Shown: positions 16,866 through 29,127, counted from the stretch's first letter. The stretch is 53,173 nucleotides of DNA from Rhodocyclales bacterium (GCA_028292505.1 JAQGMF010000042.1:1-53173), one strand, 5' to 3'. Translations and numbers: made by a program. The notes: generated by a model from the letters alone, not told the origin.

Positions 16866-16881
16866 GCGAAATAAACGAAAG
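16846..16881. repeat. Four tandem 9-bp units in the toxin-antitoxin promoter
   Basis: AAACGAAAT, AAACGAAAC, AAGCGAAAT and AAACGAAAG follow one another directly. They cover the -35 element and most of the -35/-10 spacer of the proposed promoter, so they could be operator half-sites or a slippage tract. Confidence 0.7.
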
Positions 16882-16996
16882 GGCTTCGATGGCGCGGAAG
16901 GGGCGATGGCGGAACCGCATACATTCCCCCTACGCCATAGCCACGCTGACCGGATCTCTGCGAGGAGATGCCCTGCAAAGCAAGCTCCAAGGCTCT

Positions 16997-18292
16997 TCAG
17001 GCAGCGTGCATGCCGGCCGGAAACTGGATATCCAGCGCTTCAACGGAAAGTTTGCCGGAGATTAAGCGAGGGAGAAGGGCGTCGCGCGCTTGCTTCAAGG
17101 TTTGCGAAACCGAAGAAAGAGCGATCTTCTGAGCTAGCAACTGATTCAGTACCTCTAACCGCTCAACAACCGCAGGAGTAGGAACAAGGACATCTATCGA
17201 TTGCAGATGCTTGGCTCCCAAGTGACCCACTGTTGCACCCACTATGGTCGCTTCAAAGTGTTTGATCGGCGCCTTCAGCGCCAAAGACAAATAGGCCTCA
17301 AGTCGAGGATCGCAGGCTTTTATCCGGCAAGACCGTTGAACCAGATAAGCATCTTGGTCCTGCCAGTGATTCATGTGAAATTCACCATCCATGCCGATAA
17401 GCAAATCCCCTCGCCGTACGACGTACTTTTCGTCTGCGATTTCATCCGTAAAATCCAAGGAAAAACCATTCTGAATATTCCGGATGCGAATGATCGGCTT
17501 TCCGGTACCTGCCGTATTGAATCGCTCAGCCTGAAACGGGAAACCGTAGGTGATCGCGGCAACATCAGGCAGCTTTTGCACCGTCCAATCGTCAGGGACG
17601 CCCTTGATGAACTTCGCCGTTTCATGACCAGGAAAGCGCAAGCGGATGAACCACTCGCAGTAGATCTCCTCGGCCATCTTCTCCAGCAAGGCGATCCGGT
17701 GGCGGTTGTTTTCGATCAGGTCATCTAACCCGCCGAGGATCACAGCGATCTTTTTTTGCTTTTCTGGAGGCGGCAAAATTACTGGAAGACGTTGTTGCTC
17801 GAGAATACCCAGGTACGCTCGCGTCGCGCCTGAGCCCGCCATCATCTGTAACGTTTGCTGAAATAGAGAGCTGTCGAAGTAGTACTTCAGGTAACGATTG
17901 TTCAGGGCGGTGTTATCTCGAACCCGGTAATACGTGACCTGCGGCGTCAGCATTATGTAGGGATGCTCGTCATAAGCGACGATTGCCGTCTCTCCTATGG
18001 TTGCTTTATGCGTTAGCAATACGTCGCCATTTCGTGCGAACCCTTTTCGCAAGCCCTCCGCCTGTTTTTCCGAAATTCGAGAGCAAGCCCCATAGTCGAT
18101 ATGACCGTTCTTCAGATCACTAGCCATTACGAAGGGAATACCTTCCTGAACAAAGTCTGACGTCTTGGGGTGGGTTTCTCCGTGGTTCCCATCAATTGGC
18201 CGCTCAATGATTCCGCGTTCTATCAACTCACGAACCGTAAGTAGCTCGAAGCTTTCATCGCAAATACCGATCTGCTTGCGGATATCTTTCAC
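16997..18292 (-). CDS. hsdS: Type I restriction-modification specificity subunit
   Basis: 431 aa. Two target-recognition domains are each followed by a conserved helical spacer: the first half ends in LPPPEKQKKIAVILGGLDDL and the second in VLNQLLAQKIALSSVSQTLK. This defines a bipartite recognition site. The start ATG overlaps the hsdM stop by 4 bp (ATGA), so the two are co-translated. Codon use is AT-richer than in the neighbouring housekeeping genes, as is common for the variable TRDs. The recognition sequence cannot be predicted by eye. Confidence 0.93.
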   Translation of the reverse strand: MKDIRKQIGICDESFELLTVRELIERGIIERPIDGNHGETHPKTSDFVQEGIPFVMASDLKNGHIDYGACSRISEKQAEGLRKGFARNGDVLLTHKATIGETAIVAYDEHPYIMLTPQVTYYRVRDNTALNNRYLKYYFDSSLFQQTLQMMAGSGATRAYLGILEQQRLPVILPPPEKQKKIAVILGGLDDLIENNRHRIALLEKMAEEIYCEWFIRLRFPGHETAKFIKGVPDDWTVQKLPDVAAITYGFPFQAERFNTAGTGKPIIRIRNIQNGFSLDFTDEIADEKYVVRRGDLLIGMDGEFHMNHWQDQDAYLVQRSCRIKACDPRLEAYLSLALKAPIKHFEATIVGATVGHLGAKHLQSIDVLVPTPAVVERLEVLNQLLAQKIALSSVSQTLKQARDALLPRLISGKLSVEALDIQFPAGMHAA

Positions 18293-20370
18293 TCGGCACC
18301 TGCGACGGCTCGTAGATTACTCTGGATAAGGTTTTCAAGTTCCCGCGCGGCGTCCTGCAAAGTGGCCAGTTCATCGCGTGATTTTTCGATTTCCGTGATG
18401 AACTCCTCTTCGGTCTTGCCATCCTCCTCAATCACCACGCCCACATAGCGGCCGGGATTCAATGAGTAGTCCTGCTCGCGCACTTCTTCAATACCGGCGA
18501 GCTTGCACAAGCCGGTGACGTCTTCGTACTTCGCCTCGGGGAATCGGGTCTGCAACCATTCGATGTGCTTGAACCACAGCTCTGCGCTCTTTACCTCCAC
18601 ATGCAGAGCGTCCAGCGCATGTTTGACGATACGAGTTGCGCGATCCGTCTGGCTGCGTTTTCCCTCGGCGCGGGCCGCTTCGACAAGACGCTTCTCGCGT
18701 TCGCGAAGCGCCTTGTCGAGGGTTTTGAGATCGTCGTGCACCGCTTTAAAGAATGGTGTGAATGCTGCACACAACGCTATCTGCGCACGGTTGTGCTTGT
18801 CGACATCGCTGCCTGCATTTTTCTTCAGGTATGCCACGTGTTTGGCCTTGAGCGGTGCCAGCTCACCCCAGCGATGAGTAAGGTCCGTCATTGCACCCCT
18901 AGCTTTCTGGTCGTCCAGCCCCTCTTCGATTTGCTGCGCCAGCGGACCGATATGCGTGTGATTTTCGGCGAGCTGAGTGAGGCCTGATTCAAAGTAGCGA
19001 TCGACGGTTTGTACGAATTCTTCGCGCCGCCCTCTGTGCAAGCGACTGATGAGTGCGATGTTTTGCACCTGCTCTGCACTGAACTCACGGTGTGCACGGT
19101 CAATTTGCGTAAAGACGTTACGCGCGTCGATGAAGAGGATGCGTTTGTCCTTCTTCGCCCGATCAAAGAACCACAGGGTCGCCGGCAAGGTGACCGTGTA
19201 GAACATGTTCGACGGCAGGGTGAGCATGCCGTAGATGAGGTTGTCTTCGATGAGCTTCTGGCGGATCTCGGCCTCGGAGTGACGAGCATCGGAGGCGGAG
19301 TTAGCCATCACCAGTGCTGCGCGGCCCTTTGGTTTGAGCGAGGTGACAAAAAGACTGATCCACAGGTAATTGCCATTGGGTACAGTCTCAATGCCTTTGC
19401 TGCTTTTCTCTTTATCGTCCTTTACCTTTTTACCAGCAGGTTTGCTTTTGTTCTGTGGCACACCATAAGTATTGAAGCGGCGATCGCCCTTGACGGTATC
19501 GAGTGCAACGTCATCCACGTTGAATGGCGGATTGGCGAGCACGTAGTCGAACTTGCCGAAGCTGCCAAAGGGGTCTTCGTTATACGAAATGCATTTCATG
19601 ATCTCGCCGCGCAAACCGTTCACGGCGAGATTCATGCGCGCTAGTTTCACCGTAGCCAGTGTTTTCTCCTGACCGTAGACGAAGACATCTGCCTTGCTGG
19701 CAGCATCCGCGCGATGCTGGTCGATGAACTGTGCGGATTGCACAAACATGCCACCAGAGCCACAGGCCGGATCGAATACTGTGCCGCCATGCGGTTCGAT
19801 GATCTCGACCATGAGTCGCACGACGGAGCGCGGCGTAAAGAATTCGCCACCACCTTGCCCCTCAGCCAAGGCGAAATTCCCAAGGAAGTATTCGTAGATC
19901 TGGCCAAGAATGTCGCCACTCGCATCAAGCGGAATGTTGGCGAAATTTCTCAGAAGCTTGTTGAGTGTGGGTGAATCGAGCCGGGCGTAATCGTCCTTGG
20001 GCAATACATCAGCGAGTTCAGGTTTGTAGTCTTCAATAGCGGACATCGCGCTTTTGATGGCTTTGGCGACGCTTTTGTTCTCCGGAAGCTGCTGCAGATA
20101 TTCATAACGCGCGTGGTCGGGCAGGTAGAAACCGCATTTCTCAATCGCGATCTCGGAAATTGGTTTCTCGCGGCGAGTACCTTTGAGCTTGTTGTACTCA
20201 GCGAGAATTTCCTTCTCGGCAAGTTGGTATTTGTTGTCCGCAAACTTAAGAAAGATCAGGCCCAAGACGGGTGTGGAATATTCGCTGGCCTTGAGATCGG
20301 AGTTCGCGCGCAACGTGTCAGCTGAACGCCAGAGATCGGCTTCGAGACGCTTGAGTTGTTCTTTGTTCAT
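18289..20370 (-). CDS. hsdM: Type I restriction-modification methyltransferase subunit
   Basis: 693 aa, longer than the classical about 500-aa HsdM because of an extended C-terminal helical region. The SAM-binding motif DPACGSGG (200-207) and the N6-adenine motif NPPF (280-283) are intact. It methylates the HsdS-defined site and forms the M2S core. Its start lies only 70 bp behind the gyrB stop, and that gap is mostly the gyrB terminator hairpin, so its promoter is either very compact or it depends on read-through from gyrB. AGG precedes ATG 20370. The whole hsd locus appears inserted between gyrB and whatever originally followed. Confidence 0.95.
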   Translation of the reverse strand: MNKEQLKRLEADLWRSADTLRANSDLKASEYSTPVLGLIFLKFADNKYQLAEKEILAEYNKLKGTRREKPISEIAIEKCGFYLPDHARYEYLQQLPENKSVAKAIKSAMSAIEDYKPELADVLPKDDYARLDSPTLNKLLRNFANIPLDASGDILGQIYEYFLGNFALAEGQGGGEFFTPRSVVRLMVEIIEPHGGTVFDPACGSGGMFVQSAQFIDQHRADAASKADVFVYGQEKTLATVKLARMNLAVNGLRGEIMKCISYNEDPFGSFGKFDYVLANPPFNVDDVALDTVKGDRRFNTYGVPQNKSKPAGKKVKDDKEKSSKGIETVPNGNYLWISLFVTSLKPKGRAALVMANSASDARHSEAEIRQKLIEDNLIYGMLTLPSNMFYTVTLPATLWFFDRAKKDKRILFIDARNVFTQIDRAHREFSAEQVQNIALISRLHRGRREEFVQTVDRYFESGLTQLAENHTHIGPLAQQIEEGLDDQKARGAMTDLTHRWGELAPLKAKHVAYLKKNAGSDVDKHNRAQIALCAAFTPFFKAVHDDLKTLDKALREREKRLVEAARAEGKRSQTDRATRIVKHALDALHVEVKSAELWFKHIEWLQTRFPEAKYEDVTGLCKLAGIEEVREQDYSLNPGRYVGVVIEEDGKTEEEFITEIEKSRDELATLQDAARELENLIQSNLRAVAGAE

Positions 20371-20394
20371 TGGAAAGCCTGTGATCTACAAAGC

Positions 20395-20420
20395 ACGACG
20401 GCTCCTTTCGGAGCCGTCGT
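20395..20420 (-). terminator. Hairpin terminator downstream of gyrB
   Basis: A perfect 11-bp stem (ACGACGGCTCC with its complement) has a 4-nt loop, 20 bp after the gyrB stop and 24 bp before hsdM. The following T-run is short (GCTTTGT), so termination may be partial and supply read-through to hsdM. Confidence 0.75.
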
Positions 20421-20440
20421 GAAGTTACTTGCGAAACTAC

Positions 20441-23181
<2,741 letters not shown>

Positions 23182-24288
23182 TCAAATCCGCATCGGCATG
23201 ACAACTGCCTTGAAATTATTGTTGCCCGGCAGGGTGAACAAGGCACTGGACATAGGCTCGTTGAGGTGGATTTCAACCTCTTCGGTGCCGACGTTATTAA
23301 GCACGTCGAGCAAGTAGCTGACGTTGAAACCGATTTCGAGGCTGTCGCCGTTGTAATCGACTTCGAGCTCGTCCTGCGCCTCTTCCTGCTCAGCGTTGGA
23401 GCTGAGCACTTTCAGACTGCCCGCTTCGAGCAACACACGCAGGCCGCGGAATTTCTCATTGGTCAGGATGGCGGCGCGTTGCAGGGCCTGCAACAAAGCC
23501 TGACGATGCGCCTTGACCAGCTTCGGATTACCTTGCGGAATGACGCGGTCATAGTCCGGAAACTTGCCGTCGATGAGCTTGGTGATGAGCTCGATCGGGC
23601 CAAAACGGAAACGCGCCTGATTGCCGATCAAGGTGATGCTGACCGGATCGTCACTGTCTGAGAGCTGGCGTGCGAGTTCGAGCACGGTCTTGCGCGGCAG
23701 GATGACTTCGGTATGCGGCACGTCGCCTTGCAACTCTGTGGTGGCCAAGGCAAGACGGTGACCATCGGTGGCGACCATGCGCAATTCGCTGCCGTCGGCG
23801 ACCATCAGCAGGCCGTTGAGGTAGTAGCGGACGTCCTGCGCAGCCATGGCATAGGCGACCTGAGTCAGCTGTTTTTTGAATGCCTTCTCGGAGAGTGAGA
23901 ACTCTACTGCAGCGCCTTCGTTGAACTGCATGCGGGGGTAGTCCCCCGCGGGTAGCGTTTGCAGCGCAAAACGGCTCTTGCCGGCCTTCAGGGTCAATCG
24001 CTTGTCGTCGAGGACCAGGCTGACCTCGGTGCCCTCCGGCATGGCACGCAGGATGTCTTGCAGTTTGCGAGCAGCTACCGTGATGGCAATTTCTTCGCCA
24101 CTGCCCGCGCCTTCAGTCGTCGTGCGGATCTGGATCTCGATATCGGTGGCCAGCAGGGTCAGCGCACCACCACGTTTTTCGATCAGGACGTTGGACAGGA
24201 TCGGCAGTGTGTGTCGCTTCTCGACGATGCCGGAAACGGACTGCAGAGGAGCCAGCAATTCGTCGCGTGAGGTTGTTAACAGAAGCAT
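23182..24288 (-). CDS. dnaN: DNA polymerase III beta sliding clamp
   Basis: 368 aa, the normal length. Three repeated clamp domains are recognisable from VEKRHTLPILSNVL near the N-terminus through QVAYAMAAQDVRYYLNGLLM to the C-terminal PGNNNFKAVVMPMRI. It forms the dimeric ring that tethers polymerase III and recruits mismatch-repair and DnaA-inactivating factors. ATG 24288 has a strong GGAGAT site. It lies 282 bp downstream of dnaA rather than abutting it, which leaves room for origin elements. Confidence 0.98.
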   Translation of the reverse strand: MLLLTTSRDELLAPLQSVSGIVEKRHTLPILSNVLIEKRGGALTLLATDIEIQIRTTTEGAGSGEEIAITVAARKLQDILRAMPEGTEVSLVLDDKRLTLKAGKSRFALQTLPAGDYPRMQFNEGAAVEFSLSEKAFKKQLTQVAYAMAAQDVRYYLNGLLMVADGSELRMVATDGHRLALATTELQGDVPHTEVILPRKTVLELARQLSDSDDPVSITLIGNQARFRFGPIELITKLIDGKFPDYDRVIPQGNPKLVKAHRQALLQALQRAAILTNEKFRGLRVLLEAGSLKVLSSNAEQEEAQDELEVDYNGDSLEIGFNVSYLLDVLNNVGTEEVEIHLNEPMSSALFTLPGNNNFKAVVMPMRI

Positions 24289-24570
24289 TTATATATATCT
24301 CCTACGTCTACTACTTATCGAGGTCCAAATCTGTGGACAAGCGCGTATTGTCCCAGTTTTTCAGTTGTTTAGGGCTGTTGATAGCCCTGTTTGCAAGCCA
24401 GCCGGAGCGCTGTGAATGAATGGGGATGAAACTGGGCATCGTGAATTTCGCTGTGCTTCTCCACAATCGTTTCAGACGCTTGACCGTATTTATCAACAAG
24501 CTTGCGAACAGCTCCAGCGGTGCTTCAACAGATATTCCAAACAAATAATTATTACTTCCTTCTTACTTCT
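24289..24570. other. dnaA-dnaN spacer, candidate origin segment
   Basis: 282 bp without a gene. It has three one-mismatch DnaA boxes: TGTGGACAA (24332-24340), TTCTCCACA (24457-24465) and TTATCAACA (24490-24498). An AT-rich stretch at about 24533-24572 could unwind. The combination suits part of oriC, but no experimentally known betaproteobacterial origin could be aligned here; the dnaN promoter also lies within it. Confidence 0.4.
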
Positions 24571-25989
24571 CTACCCTCGCAGAACTTGTGTCAGCACGTG
24601 TATGTCGTGGTTGAGTTGCTGGTCGGCCAGGCGCAGCTCGGCGATGGTGCGGCAAGCATGCAGAACGGTAGTGTGGTCACGGCCACCGAAGCCTTCGCCG
24701 ATGGCGGGCAGGGACGAGGGCGTGAGTTCCTTGGATAGGTACATGGCGATCTGGCGCGGCCGCGCGATGTTGCGGGTGCGCTTGGGCGAGAGCAATTCGG
24801 CGAGCTTGAGCTTGTAGTAGTCAGCAACGGTCTTCTGGATGACGTCGAGCGTAAGTTGACGGTTGAAGGCGGCGAGCAGGTCACGTAAGGCTTCCTTGGC
24901 CAGTTCGAGACTGATCTCGCGGCCATGGAAGCGTGCGTAAGCCATGACGCGTCGCAAGGCACCCTCGAGCTCGCGAACGTTGGAGCGCAGGTTTTTGGCG
25001 ATCAGGAAAGCAACGTCGTCGTGCAGATCGAGACCGTCGACTTCGGCTTTCTTCTTAAGAATGGCGACACGCATTTCGAGCTCAGGTGGTTCGATCTGTA
25101 CCGTCAGACCCCAGTCGAAGCGCGAGATGAGGCGATCCTGCAAACCTTCAATGTCTTTGGGATAGGTATCGCAGGTGATGACGATCTGCTTGCGGGCTTC
25201 CACCAGGCCGTTGAAGGCGTGGAAAAATTCTTCCTGTGTGCGTTCCTTGTTGCGGATGAACTGGATATCGTCGATCAGTAACAGGTCGAGCGAGCGGTAA
25301 TAACGCTTGAACTGGTCGAAGCTTTTTTGTTGGTAGGCGCGCACGACATCGGCGACATAGTCCTCGGCATGGACGTAACGAATGATGGCGCGTGGGTTGT
25401 TGCGCAGCACTTCATTACCGATGGATTGCACCAGGTGAGTCTTGCCGAGGCCGACACCGCCGTAGATGAAAAGCGGATTGTAGGAACTGCCGGGATTTTG
25501 CGATACCTGCATTGCAGCGGCACGAGCAAGGTCATTGGCCTTGCCGGTTACCAGCGTGTCGAAAGTGAAATCGTGGTTGAGGCGGGTCTTTTCACGAGCA
25601 CCCGGTACGACTATTTCGGCGGGCTTGATTGCGGGAATTTCGGCATCTGGAATGTCCGCGCCGCCATCGCTGTTTCGAGTTGATTTGGCCGCGCTGTCAC
25701 GGTTGACGCTGACAGGAGAACCTGAACCGTGAGACTTTGGCGTTTTAGTGCCAAGTTCGAGGAAGATCTCTACAGGTTTGCCGAAGAACTCGACACCAAG
25801 CTGTTCAATGCGATTCAAATAGCGCTCGCGCACCCATTGCAGGACGAAACGGTTCGGAGCGACGAGGTTTACGTTGCCCGCGGCCGGACCCTGACTGGCT
25901 TCGAGGGCGCGAATCCACGTATTGAACTGCTGTGGCGGCAGTTCTTGTTCGAGTCGAGCCAGACAGGCATTCCAAAAATCGTGACTCAC
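24571..25989 (-). CDS. dnaA: Chromosomal replication initiator DnaA
   Basis: 472 aa from GTG 25989 ([20 protein letters not shown]), which matches where the family begins and has GGTAAG upstream; the frame is open to 26085 but the extra 32 residues look unlike DnaA. Domain I ends near residue 85, followed by a variable linker. The AAA+ ATPase has [11 protein letters not shown] and LLIDDIQF; the C-terminal DnaA-box-binding signature is [13 protein letters not shown]. It opens oriC in its ATP form. It is divergent from rpmH across a 559-bp region. Confidence 0.97.
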   Translation of the reverse strand: MSHDFWNACLARLEQELPPQQFNTWIRALEASQGPAAGNVNLVAPNRFVLQWVRERYLNRIEQLGVEFFGKPVEIFLELGTKTPKSHGSGSPVSVNRDSAAKSTRNSDGGADIPDAEIPAIKPAEIVVPGAREKTRLNHDFTFDTLVTGKANDLARAAAMQVSQNPGSSYNPLFIYGGVGLGKTHLVQSIGNEVLRNNPRAIIRYVHAEDYVADVVRAYQQKSFDQFKRYYRSLDLLLIDDIQFIRNKERTQEEFFHAFNGLVEARKQIVITCDTYPKDIEGLQDRLISRFDWGLTVQIEPPELEMRVAILKKKAEVDGLDLHDDVAFLIAKNLRSNVRELEGALRRVMAYARFHGREISLELAKEALRDLLAAFNRQLTLDVIQKTVADYYKLKLAELLSPKRTRNIARPRQIAMYLSKELTPSSLPAIGEGFGGRDHTTVLHACRTIAELRLADQQLNHDIHVLTQVLRG

Positions 25990-26439
25990 GTTCAATCGCT
26001 TACCGTTTGTTTGTCTATTGATTCCGTGTGTAAACACGCGGGTTCGGGCGACGAAAAATACGCTTGGCTGACGCATCAGCCACATGAATTTGATAGAGGG
26101 TTTGCTACAGAAAATCTAAGCGGACGAACCCGGATCAGACGCCGGTGTGTTGTGTAGTACTTCGGTATCGCCCCGAAAAACGTCCGCCGCCTTGAACAGT
26201 GTCGTCACGGCTTGAAGTTCGTTGGGCAAAAACAAACCGAAGTTGATCGCTGCACATACGACGAGTCTCCATCCCTGGTCAGTTACTTCGGACAGTGCAG
26301 TTATGCTATATCACGCGTAAGCTTCTGAATTTAAACGGGTAAAAATAAAATTTACCGAAAATTCAATAATTTACGCTGTTGAAACAGCAGTCCGTCACGT
26401 ATTTTTATGGAAGGTTTATGTTACATCTTTGGCGCAAAA

Positions 26440-26448
26440 TTATCCACA
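26440..26448 (+). promoter_or_regulatory. Consensus DnaA box
   Basis: TTATCCACA, an exact match to the high-affinity DnaA box, 42 bp upstream of the rpmH -35 element. It can serve in origin function or in DnaA control of the divergent promoters. Confidence 0.8.
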
Positions 26449-26489
26449 GGCAGCTGAACGGTCGACGTTCTACATCGCCGCTGTCTGGC

Positions 26490-26518
26490 TTGACAAAGCG
26501 GGGGTAAACCGCTGTAAT
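26490..26518 (+). promoter_or_regulatory. Sigma-70 promoter of rpmH
   Basis: TTGACA (26490-26495) and TGTAAT (26513-26518) with a 17-bp spacer, about 30 bp before the rpmH start. It is the strongest promoter match seen in the window, as suits a ribosomal-protein gene. Confidence 0.75.
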
Positions 26519-26548
26519 CGCGGGTTCTGTGCCAACTAGAGATCAGTC

Positions 26549-26683
26549 ATGAAGCGTACCTATCAACCCTCAGTGGTCCGCCGTAAGCGCACCCATGGTT
26601 TTCTTGTCCGCCAACGTACCCGTGGTGGTCGTTCGGTGATTGCCGCACGTCGCGCCAAAGGTCGTCACCGCTTGTCGGTCTAA
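26549..26683 (+). CDS. rpmH: 50S ribosomal protein L34
   Basis: 44 aa: [20 protein letters not shown], then an Arg/Lys-rich tail ending RHRLSV. Length and sequence are those of bacterial L34. It is the first gene of rpmH-rnpA-yidD-yidC-mnmE, transcribed divergently from dnaA, with a strong promoter 30 bp upstream. Confidence 0.98.
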   Translation: MKRTYQPSVVRRKRTHGFLVRQRTRGGRSVIAARRAKGRHRLSV

Positions 26684-26825
26684 AGCGCATCATTTGCCCT
26701 GATCTGCGGGGCGATCGAGCGATCAATTGATAAGCGATGCGACGGGCGACGGCGAGAGCTCAGGTGATCTGAAAAGTTTGGAATTTCGTCCAGAAACGGA
26801 ACATCCACAACCTGCAGTTTTACGT

Positions 26826-27167
26826 GTGCTTCCGAACAGATTTCCACCTGAATGTCGTGTGCGAAAAACGGATGAGTACTCATCCGTTTTTGCTTTCCGG
26901 CGTAGCATTCGTGGTCGTTATTTTGTTTTGCACTACCGACCGGGCAGTGGTTTAGCCAGGCTTGGTTTCGTGGTCGCGCGCAAATTTGCGCGTCATGCAG
27001 TGACGCGTAATCTACTCAAACGATTGGCACGCGAGCATTTTCGCCATATTCGCGCAAACTTGCCGGCGCACGATATGGCACTTCGCCTGGCGCAGAAGGT
27101 CGATGGAGCTACGCGCATGCAACTACGGGAAGATATCGCTTCATTGTTTGCAAGGCTTCCGCGTTGA
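26826..27167 (+). CDS. rnpA: Ribonuclease P protein component
   Basis: 113 aa if GTG 26826 is the start. The frame is open to TTG 26727 but the extra residues are not RnpA-like, and GTG 26859 is also possible; none has a good ribosome site. The conserved N-terminal KTDEYSSVF, the central strand [16 protein letters not shown] and the [13 protein letters not shown] helix (the RNR motif that contacts RNase P RNA) are present. It assists 5' maturation of tRNAs. A perfect 28-bp palindrome with a T-run sits inside its first codons, which may reduce transcription relative to rpmH. Confidence 0.93.
   Translation: MLPNRFPPECRVRKTDEYSSVFAFRRSIRGRYFVLHYRPGSGLARLGFVVARKFARHAVTRNLLKRLAREHFRHIRANLPAHDMALRLAQKVDGATRMQLREDIASLFARLPR
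26864..26891. promoter_or_regulatory. Perfect 28-bp palindrome with T-run inside rnpA
   Basis: Arms ACGGATGAGT and ACTCATCCGT meet with no spacer and are flanked by A5 and T5, giving a terminator-like hairpin with a GTAC loop in the mRNA. It encodes the conserved residues KTDEYSSVF. It is a candidate intragenic attenuator between rpmH and the rest of the operon. Confidence 0.7.
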
Positions 27168-27172
27168 ATGCA

Positions 27173-27385
27173 ATGTTGAAAAACAGTTTGCTGGCACTCC
27201 TCGGTTTTTATCGCTTTTTTATCAGTCCGTGGTTCGGGCGGCAGTGTCGTTTTCATCCCAGTTGTTCCGCGTACGCTATGGAGGCGCTTGAGTCGCATGG
27301 CGCGCTGCGTGGCAGTTGGCTGGCCATGAAACGGGTGGTTCGCTGCAATCCATGGTCTGCCGGGGGATTCGATCCCGTTCCCTGA
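27173..27385 (+). CDS. yidD: Membrane protein insertion efficiency factor YidD
   Basis: 70 aa from ATG 27173; a TTG at 27164 overlaps the rnpA stop and is the alternative. The family signature is complete: [20 protein letters not shown] followed by [12 protein letters not shown] and [18 protein letters not shown]. YidD is a small amphipathic protein at the inner face of the cytoplasmic membrane that helps YidC-dependent insertion. It sits in its usual place between rnpA and yidC. Confidence 0.95.
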   Translation: MLKNSLLALLGFYRFFISPWFGRQCRFHPSCSAYAMEALESHGALRGSWLAMKRVVRCNPWSAGGFDPVP

Positions 27386-27450
27386 ACTTCTCGGCGAATT
27401 CCTTCCCTTATTTTCCTAAACCTTTCAGCCCAATTTTGCGGTACCCAATC

Positions 27451-29127
27451 ATGCCGATGGATCCCAAACGTCTCGTTCTCTCAATCATTTTTGCTGCGTC
27501 CATGTTCATGTTGTGGGAGAACTGGAGCCGTTACACGCACCCACCGCAGCCGGTGACGACGGCCTCTCAGAGCGTAGATGCACTGCCAAGTGCGACGCCA
27601 GGGCTTGGCCAGTCGGTTGCCGCGGCAAACGCGCCGGTGGCGGCCCAGAGCGTTCCGGCAACAGTCAGTGTTGCGGACTACAAGAATCAGCCGCGCGCGA
27701 TCGTGAAGACAGATCTGATCGAAGCGGAGGTTTCAGCACTCGGCGGCGATATCATTCACCTGGAATTGCTCAAGCACAAGGCGACAGGCGATCTGCAACA
27801 TGACTTTGTCATTCTCGACGAAGGCAAGGTGCACACCTATATCGCACGAAGTGGCCTGCTTGGCGAAGGTTTGCCGAATCACCGAACGCTGTTTGCGCTT
27901 TCGTCGAAGCAGCTTGAGTTGCAGAACGGGCAGGATAGCGTCGAACTACGTCTGCAGGCGCCGGTCATCGCCAGCGGTGTGACTATTACGAAAATCCTGC
28001 GCTTTCATCGCGGTAGTTACGTGGTGGACGTCAGCTATGAGTTGACTAACGGCGGTACGACGCCCCTGCAAACGCAGGCTTACTTCGAACTGGCACGCGA
28101 TGGTGCACCGGCGGAGCACACAGGCGGCATGATCGGCGGTGTTTCCACCTTCACGGGTCCGGCACGCTATACCGAAGAGTCGAAGTTCAAGAAAGTCAGT
28201 TTCGCCGATATCGACAAGGGTAAGGAAGATTCGCAGGAGGTCACCGCTCGGGATGGCTGGATCGCGATGGTTCAGCATTATTTCGTTAGCGCTTTCCTGC
28301 CTGAGGGAGATGTTCAACGCGTCTTCTTCACGCGCAAGATTGAGAACAATTTCTATGGTGCCGGTGTCAAGTTGCCGGTGCAGGTTGCCCCGGGTCAAAA
28401 GGCGACTGTGGAAGTACCTCTGTACGTCGGCCCACAGGAACAGAAGAAGCTCAAGGCGTTGCGTCCCGGACTTGATCTGGTGGTCGATTACGGCTGGGTG
28501 ACGATGATTGCTGTGCCGTTGTTCTGGCTGTTGTCGTTCATCCATGGCGTCGTGGGTAACTGGGGCTGGGCCATCATCCTGCTGACGGTGATGATCAAGG
28601 CGGTGTTCTTCCCGCTATCTGCGGCCAGCTATCGCTCGATGGCGAAAATGAAGACGCTCATGCCAAAGATGAAGCAGATTCAAGAGCGCTACGCCAGCGA
28701 CAAGATGAAGATGAATCAGGAAATGATGCAGCTCTACAAGACAGAGAAGGTCAATCCGATGGGGGGTTGTCTGCCCATCGTGGTCCAGATCCCAGTCTTC
28801 ATGGCGCTATATTGGACCTTGCTGGGTGCTGTGGAAATGCGCCAGGCGCCCTGGATCGGTTGGATTCATGATCTGTCGGCAATGGACCCGTACTACATCC
28901 TGCCGGTCCTGATGGCGATCAGCATGTTCATTCAGAGCAAGTTGAATCCTACGCCGCCAGATCCGGTGCAGGCGAAGGTGATGATGGCCATGCCTTTGAT
29001 CTTCGGTGTCATGTTCCTGTGGATGCCCTCAGGATTGGTGCTGTACTGGATTGTGAATAACACTTTGTCGATTGCTCAGCAGTGGTACATCACCCGGACG
29101 ATTGCGGGCGGTGCCAAACCCAAGTAG
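27451..29127 (+). CDS. yidC: Membrane protein insertase YidC
   Basis: 558 aa from ATG 27451 (ATG 27457 also possible); the open frame to 27316 overlaps yidD and is not YidC-like. TM1 ([15 protein letters not shown]) is followed by a Pro/Ala linker and the large periplasmic beta domain (about 60-350), then the conserved five-helix insertase core beginning [15 protein letters not shown], with the cytoplasmic hairpin [19 protein letters not shown] and [18 protein letters not shown]. It inserts small membrane proteins, including ATP synthase subunit c, alone or with Sec. Confidence 0.97.
   Translation: MPMDPKRLVLSIIFAASMFMLWENWSRYTHPPQPVTTASQSVDALPSATPGLGQSVAAANAPVAAQSVPATVSVADYKNQPRAIVKTDLIEAEVSALGGDIIHLELLKHKATGDLQHDFVILDEGKVHTYIARSGLLGEGLPNHRTLFALSSKQLELQNGQDSVELRLQAPVIASGVTITKILRFHRGSYVVDVSYELTNGGTTPLQTQAYFELARDGAPAEHTGGMIGGVSTFTGPARYTEESKFKKVSFADIDKGKEDSQEVTARDGWIAMVQHYFVSAFLPEGDVQRVFFTRKIENNFYGAGVKLPVQVAPGQKATVEVPLYVGPQEQKKLKALRPGLDLVVDYGWVTMIAVPLFWLLSFIHGVVGNWGWAIILLTVMIKAVFFPLSAASYRSMAKMKTLMPKMKQIQERYASDKMKMNQEMMQLYKTEKVNPMGGCLPIVVQIPVFMALYWTLLGAVEMRQAPWIGWIHDLSAMDPYYILPVLMAISMFIQSKLNPTPPDPVQAKVMMAMPLIFGVMFLWMPSGLVLYWIVNNTLSIAQQWYITRTIAGGAKPK

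Larger units (their letters stand above)
25990..26548. other. dnaA-rpmH divergent intergenic region
   Basis: 559 bp without a supported gene. It contains one perfect DnaA box (26440-26448), an AT-rich block at about 26328-26375, and the rpmH promoter (26490-26518). The dnaA promoter must be here but no clear hexamers were found. Only one consensus DnaA box is visible, which is few for a complete oriC. Confidence 0.6.

Noticed and set aside
16749..16881. The short tandem repeats as a CRISPR array
   Set aside because: Units are 8-9 bp with no unique spacers and no cas genes are present.
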